A DNA stretch of 9,139 nucleotides. Source: an uncultured Lachnospiraceae bacterium (lineage in GTDB: Bacteria; Bacillota; Clostridia; Lachnospirales; Lachnospiraceae). The DNA lies in the NCBI GenBank assembly GCA_937885345.1, contig CAKZZH010000072.1, positions 1-9,139 on the forward strand. Reading direction: 5' to 3'. The notes beneath the pieces were generated by a model, which saw nothing but the letters and a program-made list of their open reading frames with translations, did no database searches and was not told where the DNA came from. The translations under genes and the position numbers were made by a program. This document shows positions 1 to 6,353 of this stretch, piece after piece (within the stretch, counting starts at the first letter, position 1; each line of letters starts with the position of its first letter).

Positions 1-76
1 AATCCGGCGACAATCCAGTAAATTAGAACAAAGTCAGGCTACGTGGGTGCTAACAAGATTATACTTGATATGCCGC
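1..76. other. Sequence downstream of folE, no gene recognised
   Basis: This short stretch follows the folE stop. On the minus strand, the direction of the upstream cluster, each frame meets a stop codon or lacks a start with a ribosome binding site. I saw no hairpin with a T-run, so no terminator can be called. A further folate gene (folP, folK or folB) could lie beyond the edge, but nothing here proves it. Confidence 0.4.
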
Positions 77-652
77 TTATCCCCTGATCATCGTCAGTAC
101 ATTGTCTTTAAGATTCCCATTATCTGTAAAATCCCCGGCGCAGGCAATCGTCATAGTCAGCGAACTGGGTTTTTTAACGCCTCGCATCGTCATGCACATA
201 TGCTCTGCTTCGATCACCACCATAACACCCTTGGCATTAAGCTTTTCCATAATTGCATCACAAATCTGAGATGTCAGTCTCTCCTGAAGCTGCGGTCTCT
301 TGGAAAAGACGTCAACGGTTCTTGCTATTTTACTGAGCCCGACAACGCGATCGCCCGGAATATATGCGACATGCGCCTTGCCGTAAAAAGGCAGAAAATG
401 ATGCTCACACATCGAATAAAATGTAATATCCTTCTCAAGCACAAGATCCGTTTTGACCGGCAGATCCTCTTCATCAACCGCAAAAGTCTTGGACAATATC
501 TCGTCCGTATCCATATCAAGACCCGCAAAAATTTCTTCATACATATTCGCGATTCTAAGCGGCGTCTGTATCAGGCCTTCACGTTCCTTGTCCTCACCAA
601 TTGCATCTATTATAAGCTTTACAGCTTCTTCGATTTGGGATTTGTCAATCAT
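77..652 (-). CDS. folE: GTP cyclohydrolase I (FolE)
   Basis: FolE converts GTP to 7,8-dihydroneopterin triphosphate, the first committed step of folate synthesis, in the cytosol. The 191-residue protein is the usual length for short bacterial FolE. The zinc ligands of the E. coli enzyme (C110, H113, C181) fall at C82, H85 and C153 with a constant offset of 28. The catalytic histidines match H84 and H151, and the S107-K-I-A-R111 loop is present. The C-terminal part carries the family's MRGVKKP segment. The start has an AGGAG at 660-664, seven bases upstream. The ATG overlaps the folC TGA as ATGA, so the two genes are probably translationally coupled. It is the last complete gene on this side of the window. 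The function is secure by motif. Confidence 0.97.
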   Translation of the reverse strand: MIDKSQIEEAVKLIIDAIGEDKEREGLIQTPLRIANMYEEIFAGLDMDTDEILSKTFAVDEEDLPVKTDLVLEKDITFYSMCEHHFLPFYGKAHVAYIPGDRVVGLSKIARTVDVFSKRPQLQERLTSQICDAIMEKLNAKGVMVVIEAEHMCMTMRGVKKPSSLTMTIACAGDFTDNGNLKDNVLTMIRG

Positions 653-1935
653 GATCTGTCTCCTAAAAAAGTTTTTTTGATTATCGCAAGGTCCGATAAA
701 GTACCGCAGGCGATCACAGGCAGTCCCGATGCCTCATCTTCGGCGGATTTGACAGCCTTAGCCGCATCCTCCTCGCAGATTACTTTTATATCATAATGCT
801 CTTTGATATAATCGGCAAGATTAATTGCCGGCAAAGCCCTAAGAGATCCCGGAGTCTCGGTTGCGACAACAGCCCTTGCAAATGGCAGCAGTATTTTAAG
901 GATCTCATCAAACTGCTTATCTTTATAAAATGCAAAAATAAAAACAGCCTCTTTGATATCGGCCGCCTTAAGCGATAAAGCAAGCTTATTTGCGGCATCC
1001 TTATTATGCGCACCGTCTATTATAAAAAGAGGCGAATCGCTCAGGATCTCAAATCTTCCCGGATTAACTGCGCTCGCAATTCCGTTTACAATATTATCGG
1101 AGGATATTTTAAATCCTCTTTGAGAAAGCGCCTTTGCGCATGTTATTGCAAGGATTGCATTTTCAACCTGATAGTAACCGGTAAGTTTGCTGACATATCT
1201 GCATCCGTCATAAACAAAACAAAGTTCCCTTTTCCGGGTATCAAGCGTAATATCTTCGTCGGCGACTTTATTATCCGCAATAATAAGATCGCAGTCTCTG
1301 TCATAGCAGACTTTCTCGATAACCCCGGCAGCAGCCGGATCTTGAGACGTACTTATAACGAGGCTACCCGGCGTTATTATTCCGGATTTGGTGATCGCAA
1401 TATCCTTTAATGTGCTCCCGAGATATTCCATATGGTCCATGGAAATTGAAGTAAACACACAGCATTCGGGCTTCGCGATAACATTGGTGGCATCATCTTT
1501 TCCGCCCATACCACACTCGATAATGCAGATATCGCATCCTTGCATTTTAAAATACATAAATGCTGCAGCGGTCTCAATCTCAAATCTTGTCGGATGGCCG
1601 ATACCTTCCTTCTCCATGTCATTGCAGATCGGAGCTATTATATCAAGCACCTCTGTGAGTTTCTCATCGGTTATAAAAGTATTGTTGATTCGTATTATTT
1701 CGTATGGATCCATAACGGCCGGAGATGTGAAGATCCCGACCGAATAAGAAGAATCTGTCAGAATTGAAGATAGATAGGCGCAAAACGACCCCTTGCCATT
1801 AGTGCCTGAAACATGAACGGTGCACAGATCGTCCTGAGGATTATCAAGTCTGCCAAGAAGCTCTTTGATCCTTACAAGTCCCGGTTTACTGCCGAGTGCA
1901 TTCAGTTCATTAAGATACTTCAACGCTGATCCCAT
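649..1935 (-). CDS. folC: Bifunctional folylpolyglutamate synthase / dihydrofolate synthase (FolC)
   Basis: FolC is a cytosolic Mur-ligase-like ATPase that adds glutamate to dihydropteroate and/or to folates. From the chosen ATG the protein has 428 residues, normal for the family. Visible motifs are the P-loop VSGTNGKGS (about 42-50), the region GMGGKDDATNV (about 142-152, where many homologues have GGRLDATN), SMDHMEYLG with the following IAITKSGII segment, and DGAHN in the C-terminal domain. The open frame extends upstream to 1974. I prefer the ATG at 1933-1935 because it has AAAGGA nine bases upstream and because the N-terminus (MGSALKYLNEL) then matches the family start. This start overlaps rsfS by 26 bases. 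The 3' end overlaps the folE start as ATGA. Whether it has both activities cannot be told from sequence alone. Confidence 0.95.
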   Translation of the reverse strand: MGSALKYLNELNALGSKPGLVRIKELLGRLDNPQDDLCTVHVSGTNGKGSFCAYLSSILTDSSYSVGIFTSPAVMDPYEIIRINNTFITDEKLTEVLDIIAPICNDMEKEGIGHPTRFEIETAAAFMYFKMQGCDICIIECGMGGKDDATNVIAKPECCVFTSISMDHMEYLGSTLKDIAITKSGIITPGSLVISTSQDPAAAGVIEKVCYDRDCDLIIADNKVADEDITLDTRKRELCFVYDGCRYVSKLTGYYQVENAILAITCAKALSQRGFKISSDNIVNGIASAVNPGRFEILSDSPLFIIDGAHNKDAANKLALSLKAADIKEAVFIFAFYKDKQFDEILKILLPFARAVVATETPGSLRALPAINLADYIKEHYDIKVICEEDAAKAVKSAEDEASGLPVIACGTLSDLAIIKKTFLGDRS

Positions 1936-2290
1936 CGCTCCATATCCTTTCCAGATCGTAGAATTCTCTGTCATCGCCCGAAAAAATATGCACTACAATA
2001 CTGCCGTAATCCATCAGTACCCATCCGGCATTCTTAAAGCCTTCACGGCTTTTAATATCACGTTTCTCGCGATTCATTGCATTATCGACGCTGTCCGCGA
2101 TCGCCTGGATCTGATTCTCATTGCTTCCGCTCGTTATTATAAAATAGTCCGCTATTGAACTGATTCTAGAAATATCAAGAATCTTTGTATTAATACCCTT
2201 CTTGTCCGCAATAGCATCGTTGATTATTTTGACAAGTTGTGAATCATCCTTAACTGTTCCCAAATTATCATTTACTCCCGTATTTTTCAT
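1910..2290 (-). CDS. rsfS: Ribosomal silencing factor RsfS
   Basis: RsfS (YqeL/YbeB family) binds ribosomal protein L14 on the 50S subunit and prevents joining with 30S, which represses translation in starvation or stationary phase. The conserved segments are present: LDISRISSIADYFIITSGSN in the first half and GWVLMDYGSIVVHIFS in the second. The start is uncertain. The ATG at 2288-2290 gives 126 residues and a 23-base overlap with yqeK, but no good ribosome binding site. A TTG at 2261-2263 would give 117 residues, nearer the family length, with GGGAG 11 bases upstream and no overlap. An ATG at 2306-2308 is also in frame. The gene sits after yqeK, as in most Firmicutes, and overlaps folC at its 3' end. 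Confidence 0.93.
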   Translation of the reverse strand: MKNTGVNDNLGTVKDDSQLVKIINDAIADKKGINTKILDISRISSIADYFIITSGSNENQIQAIADSVDNAMNREKRDIKSREGFKNAGWVLMDYGSIVVHIFSGDDREFYDLERIWSDGISVEVS

Positions 2291-2843
2291 AAAACTTATA
2301 TGCCTCATTGGTCATGCTATCGATCGCTCTATCCCTCCCGGAAAGATAATTCAGAGTGTCTCCGAGAATTCTGGCCATGCATTTGTCAAGATCCTCAAAA
2401 GCGAGTTTTCTGACCTCGGCAAGCCCCGGCTGCTTATCTCTGCCGGGCTCAATATAATCGGCAATGTATATGATTTTCTCAAGGATCGACATATCGGCTT
2501 TGCCCGTTGTATGCCATCTGATCGAACCAAGTATTTCTTCATCATTTATACCATAATCTCTTTTTGCGTACAAGACACCAAGTTTGGCATGAAGAAGAAT
2601 CGGATTAGCCATTTCCTCTTTGCTTATCGGTATATCATGTTTCTGTGCCTTTGAGATCATTTTATCAACGGGAATGAATCTCGCACAATCATGAAGAAGC
2701 CCGGCAATTCGGGCTTTATCCATATCATATCCGTATCTCATTGCAAGTGCGCATGCTGTATCCGAAACACCCAGACTATGGTAAAATCTCTTCTTATCAA
2801 GGCTGTTCTTAAGCTGTGTGCGAAGATCGTTAAAATCACTCAT
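2268..2843 (-). CDS. yqeK: HD-domain diadenosine tetraphosphatase YqeK
   Basis: YqeK proteins are HD-domain metal-dependent hydrolases that split Ap4A symmetrically into two ADP. This removes an alarmone-like nucleotide made by aminoacyl-tRNA synthetases. The 191-residue protein has the expected metal ligand pattern: H22 (FYHSLGV), H51-D52 (LLHDCAR), H85 (LLHAKLG), H111 (IRWHTTG) and D129 (IADYIEPGRD). The ATG directly follows the yhbY stop (TAAATG). A ribosome binding site at 2851-2856 (GAAGGA) lies within the end of yhbY. In most Firmicutes nadD immediately precedes this gene; here it does not. No residual NadD sequence is fused to this protein, whose length is normal for YqeK alone. Confidence 0.93.
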   Translation of the reverse strand: MSDFNDLRTQLKNSLDKKRFYHSLGVSDTACALAMRYGYDMDKARIAGLLHDCARFIPVDKMISKAQKHDIPISKEEMANPILLHAKLGVLYAKRDYGINDEEILGSIRWHTTGKADMSILEKIIYIADYIEPGRDKQPGLAEVRKLAFEDLDKCMARILGDTLNYLSGRDRAIDSMTNEAYKFYEKYGSK

Positions 2844-3161
2844 TTATATATCCTTCTTCTTTGACGCTTTGGGAAGTTCTATTTTACGATTCTTAGGATC
2901 CTTTGCTTCCTTGTAGAGGACAATCTTTTTGCCGATAACCTGAACAAGCTGTGAACGCGTCCTTTCGGAAAGCATGCGTGCAACCTCTTTGGGATCGTCA
3001 AGACAGTTGTTAAGAATGCTTACCTTTATGATCTCATGCTTCTCGATCGCCTCCGAAACAGCCGCTACGAATTCAGGTGTTATGGAATTCTTGCCGCACT
3101 GAAAAAGCGGTTCTATATTCATCGCAAGGCCTTTAAGATAGGCTCTTTGTTTTGTCGTCAT
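2844..3161 (-). CDS. yhbY: CRM-domain RNA-binding protein YhbY (YqeI)
   Basis: YhbY is a small RNA-binding protein of the CRM family that associates with pre-50S particles and helps large-subunit assembly. The 105-residue protein has the family layout. It starts with TTKQRAYLKGLA. The loop region is FQCGKNSIT, where many homologues have a GKGG-type loop, so the second glycine pair is replaced here. It continues with HEIIKVSILNNC, and the C-terminal strand is SQLVQVIGKKIVLYKE. A lysine-rich tail follows. AAGGAG at 3170-3175 lies eight bases upstream of the ATG. The gene lies between obgE, from which it is separated by 56 bases, and yqeK, whose start abuts its stop. This is consistent with a ribosome-assembly operon. 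Confidence 0.93.
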   Translation of the reverse strand: MTTKQRAYLKGLAMNIEPLFQCGKNSITPEFVAAVSEAIEKHEIIKVSILNNCLDDPKEVARMLSERTRSQLVQVIGKKIVLYKEAKDPKNRKIELPKASKKKDI

Positions 3162-3217
3162 TTAATATGCTCCTTATATATCCGGCAAGTCTTACTGGCT
3201 GTGCGCCGGTCGTTTGT

Positions 3218-4504
3218 TTATTTGTAATAATCAAATTCAAGATCGTAATTCTCACCCATATAAATGGTATCGCCCTCTTCGATCCCAAGTTCTTCAAGTC
3301 TGTCTATAATGCCGTTTTCCTTAAGGAATTTCTGGAAGAAAGCAAAGCCTTTCTCATCATCCAGATTGGTATAACCGAGCATTCTGTCAATCTTCGGTCC
3401 TTCGATTATAAAGGCATGCTCATCAGCTTTGTAAACATCGATCGGTGCATCGATCTCTACTTTGGCATCCGGATCAAATTCGCTCTCAAATACCTTCACG
3501 CCTTCCCCTATCTCATCAAGCATAAGCGATACAGCGTAAAGAAGCTCTTTAAGGCCCTTTCCGGTTGCGGCGGATATAGGGAACACCTTAACGCCCAAAG
3601 GTTCAAATTCGGCTTTAATGCGGGCCACAGCATCGCTCTCATAGAGAAGATCCGTTTTGTTGGCTGCAATAACCTGAGGCTTCTTCATAAGATCCGCATC
3701 ATATTTTTCAAGCTCATTATTGATAAGCTTAATATCATCCACAGGGTCCCTGCCTTCGCTTCCGGAAGCATCAACCATATGTATTATAACCTTTGTCCTG
3801 TCGATATGTCTAAGAAAATCGTGGCCAAGTCCCACACCTTCTGCGGCACCCTCGATAAGTCCCGGGATATCGGCGATAACATAGCCCTTGATCCCATCAA
3901 GATCGACTACGCCGAGATTGGGATTAAGCGTTGTAAAATGATAATTCGCAATCTTGGGATTGGCATTGCTTACCATTGAAAGAAGCGTGGATTTACCCAC
4001 ATTGGGAAAGCCCACGAGTCCAACATCGGCAATGACCTTAAGCTCAAGTTTAACCCAAAGTTCCTTTGAAGGTCTTCCGGGCTGAGCGTATTTGGGTACC
4101 TGCATGGTTGCGGTTGCATAATTCTTATTACCTTTTCCGCCTCTTCCGCCCTTTAAGATCGTTACTCTTTCATTATCACCCGACATATCTGCGATGATGG
4201 CGCCGGATTCAAAATCGCGAATAAGAGTGCCCTCGGGTACTTTAACAACGATATCATTACCGTCCTGTCCGTGACAAAGTTTCTTGCCGCCATTTTCGCC
4301 GTCACCGGCAACATATTTGGTTACATGTCTGAAACTGTTAAGCGTATTCATTCCCTTATCAACTTCGAAAATGACATCTCCGCCCTTACCGCCGTCTCCT
4401 CCGTCGGGGCCGCCTGCCGCAACATATAATTCTCTCCTGAAACTTACATGTCCGTCGCCGCCCTTGCCGGATCGTATATAAATCTTTGCACTGTCTGCGA
4501 ACAT
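3218..4504 (-). CDS. obgE: GTPase Obg (ObgE/CgtA)
   Basis: Obg is an essential GTPase that binds the 50S subunit during late assembly and links ribosome state to growth and ppGpp. The 428-residue protein has three domains: the glycine-rich Obg fold (about 1-158, with GGPDGGDGGKGGD), the G domain (about 159-330) and a C-terminal OCT domain (about 345-424). All G motifs are visible: G1 GFPNVGKST 165-173, G2 TT 191-192, G3 DIPG 212-215, G4 NKTD 282-285 and G5 SAA 311-313. The start has a GAGGTTG-type site upstream. It is separated from rpmA by 80 bases that contain an intrinsic terminator, so its expression probably depends on read-through or on a promoter I could not identify. Confidence 0.98.
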   Translation of the reverse strand: MFADSAKIYIRSGKGGDGHVSFRRELYVAAGGPDGGDGGKGGDVIFEVDKGMNTLNSFRHVTKYVAGDGENGGKKLCHGQDGNDIVVKVPEGTLIRDFESGAIIADMSGDNERVTILKGGRGGKGNKNYATATMQVPKYAQPGRPSKELWVKLELKVIADVGLVGFPNVGKSTLLSMVSNANPKIANYHFTTLNPNLGVVDLDGIKGYVIADIPGLIEGAAEGVGLGHDFLRHIDRTKVIIHMVDASGSEGRDPVDDIKLINNELEKYDADLMKKPQVIAANKTDLLYESDAVARIKAEFEPLGVKVFPISAATGKGLKELLYAVSLMLDEIGEGVKVFESEFDPDAKVEIDAPIDVYKADEHAFIIEGPKIDRMLGYTNLDDEKGFAFFQKFLKENGIIDRLEELGIEEGDTIYMGENYDLEFDYYK

Positions 4505-4530
4505 TTTACAACCTCATAAATCTTACTAAG

Positions 4531-4566
4531 AAAAAAGAAGCTCCAAATCATAATGATCCGGAGCCT
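4531..4566 (-). terminator. Intrinsic terminator between rpmA and obgE
   Basis: Read on the minus strand, AGGCTCC (4566-4560) pairs with GGAGCTT (4544-4538). The stem continues inward through a G-U pair and GATCA/TGATT to a three-base loop, giving about 13 pairs. It is followed by CTTTTTT (4537-4531). This is the form of a rho-independent terminator. Because obgE starts only 26 bases later, it most likely acts as a partial terminator that keeps rplU-prp-rpmA expression above that of the downstream genes. Confidence 0.85.
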
Positions 4567-4584
4567 CATAAATAACAGAATAAA

Positions 4585-4866
4585 TTATTTCTCTACAGGG
4601 TATACAGAAACCTGTTTCTTGTCTCTGCCCTTTCTCTCGAACTTAACAACACCGTCAACTGTTGCGAAAAGTGTATCATCACCGCCACGGCCTACATTAA
4701 CGCCGGGAAGGATCTTAGTTCCTCTCTGTCTGTAAAGAATATTACCTGCAAGAACAAACTGTCCGTCAGCTCTCTTTGCACCAAGTCTCTTGGACTCGGA
4801 ATCTCTACCGTTCTTGGTAGAACCAACGCCCTTCTTGTGAGCGAAAAACTGAAGGTTAAGTCTCAT
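4585..4866 (-). CDS. rpmA: 50S ribosomal protein L27 (with Prp-cleaved N-terminal extension)
   Basis: L27 is a large-subunit protein whose N-terminus reaches the peptidyl transferase centre. The 93-residue sequence matches the family throughout (STKNGRDSESKRLGAKRADGQ, LYRQRGTK, NVGRGGDDTLFA, GRDKKQVSVYP). The protein begins MRLNLQFFA followed by HKKG. In Firmicutes the LNLQFFA extension is removed by the protease Prp before the mature lysine-rich end can work in the ribosome. The gene for Prp lies directly upstream, five bases away. GGAGGTG at 4874-4880, inside the end of prp, serves as the ribosome binding site. Confidence 0.99.
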   Translation of the reverse strand: MRLNLQFFAHKKGVGSTKNGRDSESKRLGAKRADGQFVLAGNILYRQRGTKILPGVNVGRGGDDTLFATVDGVVKFERKGRDKKQVSVYPVEK

Positions 4867-4870
4867 CGTA

Positions 4871-5197
4871 TTACACCTCCCTTATCTGTATGGATACATT
4901 TCCGGGATATTCCTCGGCAATCTTCGTTGCGCCAAGCTTAAGGGCTTTAAGAAGCACCTGCGCCTCACTTGAAGGCTTACCGTCTATCTCGAAATCAATT
5001 GTTGCTCTTCTCTCATTAACATTCGCATTAACCTTGTCCGATGTAAGTTCATCGATAGCATTAACCGTGTTAATAAGTAAAATACTAACCGAGGCACATA
5101 CTATATCATTGCCTCTTGCGGCATATCCGGAATGACCTTTGGATTTGAATCCTATAATCTCTCCGTCTGCTCTTTCATAAAAAGTTATACTGGTCAT
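4871..5197 (-). CDS. prp: Ribosomal-processing cysteine protease Prp
   Basis: Prp is the cysteine protease that removes the N-terminal extension of L27 in Firmicutes and related phyla. The 108-residue protein has the family signature GHSGYAARGNDIVCAS, with the catalytic histidine at H22 and the catalytic cysteine at C34, the same positions as in the S. aureus enzyme as I remember it. It lies between rplU and rpmA, the standard place (ysxB in B. subtilis). The start codon is 12 bases after the rplU stop and has only a weak ribosome binding site, so it may be made at a lower level than the two ribosomal proteins, as suits a processing enzyme. Confidence 0.96.
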   Translation of the reverse strand: MTSITFYERADGEIIGFKSKGHSGYAARGNDIVCASVSILLINTVNAIDELTSDKVNANVNERRATIDFEIDGKPSSEAQVLLKALKLGATKIAEEYPGNVSIQIREV

Positions 5198-5209
5198 AGC
5201 TAAACCATA

Positions 5210-5518
5210 TTAAGCATTAATCTTGCTAATCTTAACCTTGGTGAAAAGCTGTCTGTGACCGTTCTTCTTATGATATCCGGTCTTTCTCTTGTACTTGTAT
5301 ACAACGACCTTCTTATCCTTACCCTCTTCAATAACTGAAGCGGTAACGCTTGCTCCTGCTACAGTGGGAGTACCGATCTTGGTATCATCTCCACCGACAA
5401 GAAGAACCTGGTCGAATGTAACAGTCTCTCCGGCTGCTACTCCAAGCTTTTCAACTTTGATAACATCGCCTTCAGATACTTTGTACTGCTTGCCACCAGT
5501 TGCAATAACTGCGTACAT
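5210..5518 (-). CDS. rplU: 50S ribosomal protein L21
   Basis: L21 binds 23S rRNA and is needed for 50S assembly. From the ATG at 5516-5518 the protein has 102 residues, the normal length, starting MYAVIATGGKQYKVSEGD. The C-terminal family motif KRKTGYHKKNGHRQLFTKVKI is present. The open frame reaches further upstream to 5539, but the internal ATG is right because AGGAGGTG (5524-5531) lies five bases before it and the family starts with this sequence. It is the first gene of the rplU-prp-rpmA unit and is preceded by a strong promoter and a structured leader. Confidence 0.99.
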   Translation of the reverse strand: MYAVIATGGKQYKVSEGDVIKVEKLGVAAGETVTFDQVLLVGGDDTKIGTPTVAGASVTASVIEEGKDKKVVVYKYKRKTGYHKKNGHRQLFTKVKISKINA

Positions 5519-5532
5519 ATAAGCACCTCCTA

Positions 5533-5612
5533 TTATCAATACTCGCTAACTATGGTGTGGCTCAGATATTATGTAATAAGCGCTAGAGCCATCTTGCAAA
5601 CCTCATTATGCG
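5533..5612 (-). ncRNA. Probable L21 leader (autoregulatory 5' UTR of rplU)
   Basis: The leader between the predicted start of transcription (about 5618) and rplU is about 100 bases long. On the minus strand TGGCTC (5591-5586) pairs perfectly with GAGCCA (5563-5558). A further weak pairing is possible inside this loop (TATT/AATA). The segments TTTGCAAGATGG and CCACACCATAGTT flank or join this stem. Firmicutes rplU genes commonly carry a structured L21 leader thought to bind an operon product. Position and fold fit, but I could not run a covariance model, so family membership is an inference. Confidence 0.5.
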
Positions 5613-5624
5613 GCATACTCGAAT

Positions 5625-5653
5625 ATAATATATTATTTACCCGGCCTTGTCAA
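5625..5653 (-). promoter_or_regulatory. Sigma-A-type promoter of the rplU operon
   Basis: On the minus strand a perfect -35 TTGACA (5653-5648) is followed by a 17-base spacer and the -10 TATTAT (5630-5625). The predicted start of transcription is near 5618, about 100 bases before the rplU ATG. The match to consensus and the spacing suit a highly expressed ribosomal protein operon. It sits just after the end of the ABC ATPase reading frame (5688). Confidence 0.85.
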
Positions 5654-5687
5654 CACCAATTTACATATAATCACGTTACCGATCTGC

Positions 5688-6353
5688 TTATTGTGACACA
5701 CAAATTCCGTCCTGTATCTTAACGATCCTTTTGCACCGTTCGGCGATATTCATATCATGTGTAACTATCACGACTGTTTTTCCTTCACGGTTTATCTTTT
5801 AGAAGAGATCCATTATCTGTGATGAAGTCTGAACATCAAGTGCCCCGGTAGGCTCATCTGCAAGTATGATATCGGGGTCATTCACAAGTGCTCTTGCTAT
5901 CGCAGTACGCTGCTTTTCTCCACCCGAAAGATCGATCACTCGGCTGCCAAGCAAACTCAGAATGCCTACTTTCTTCGCAAGTTCTTCTACTCTTGCCTTC
6001 CTTTGCTTTCTTACGATATTGTTCAGGATCATCGGCAGTTCAATATTAAATTCCGCAGTTTGATGATTAACCAGCGCATAATCCTGCATCACAAAGCCGA
6101 TTTCCGTTTTTCTTAACTTTGCCCTTTGGGCATCGGTGATCCCGTCAAGATCGGTCCCGTTAATGACAATACTTCCGGCATCGGCAGAATCCAAAGTTCC
6201 GATAAGATTTAGCAATGTGCTTTTTCCCGAACCGGATTTTCCGAGTATTGCAACCAATTCGCCATCATTGATAGTCATATCCAGTTTTCTGATAACATTT
6301 GTTTTGCTTCTTCCAACCTTATAACTTTTCTCAACTTGAACACATTGAATCAT
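5688..6353 (-). pseudogene. ABC transporter ATP-binding protein (MacB/LolD type) with an internal stop codon
   Basis: The frame encodes an ATPase of the family that drives FtsX/MacB-type permeases. From the ATG at 6351-6353 (GGGAGG at 6361-6366) it has Walker A GKSGSGKST (38-46), Q-loop Q90, signature LSGGEKQR (142-149), Walker B ILADE (163-167) and the D-loop ALD (171-173). After residue 184 a TAA codon (5799-5801) interrupts the frame. The same frame then continues for 36 codons (KINREGKTVVIVTHDMN and onward) to a second TAA at 5688-5690. These codons contain the H-loop histidine (H199) and bring the total to 221 residues, the normal family size. A single base change (for example AAA to TAA) would explain the lesion. 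The start overlaps the upstream permease stop as ATGA. The 184-residue product lacks the H-loop and is unlikely to be active. Confidence 0.88.

Larger units (their letters stand above)
5519..5687 (-). other. Intergenic region between the ABC ATPase remnant and rplU
   Basis: This stretch holds the rplU promoter, the leader and the ribosome binding site. No terminator (hairpin plus T-run) is evident after the end of the ATPase frame at 5688, so any transcript from the ABC operon could run on into rplU. Confidence 0.6.

Noticed and set aside
1..76. A tRNA or small RNA at the window start
   Set aside because: I saw no cloverleaf elements such as a GTTCRA loop. The segment is too short for a secure call.
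665..678. A7-C-T6 homopolymer pair at the end of folC as a frameshift site
   Set aside because: The run is not in the X_XXY_YYZ phase for slippage, and folC is already complete to its stop, so no altered product is needed.
47..796. A 249-codon open frame on the plus strand opposite folE and the end of folC
   Set aside because: It is fully antisense to folE, whose zinc and catalytic residues are all present. Its protein has no recognisable domain and it lacks a good ribosome binding site.
3182..3209. Hairpin CCGGC/GCCGG between obgE and yhbY as a terminator
   Set aside because: The stem is only five pairs with an 18-base loop, and no T-run follows on the minus strand. It could be an RNA processing or pausing site, but nothing supports that.
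3152..3979. A 275-codon open frame on the plus strand opposite obgE
   Set aside because: It is antisense to the Obg G domain and C-terminal region. The translated sequence looks like no family and is best explained as a shadow frame.
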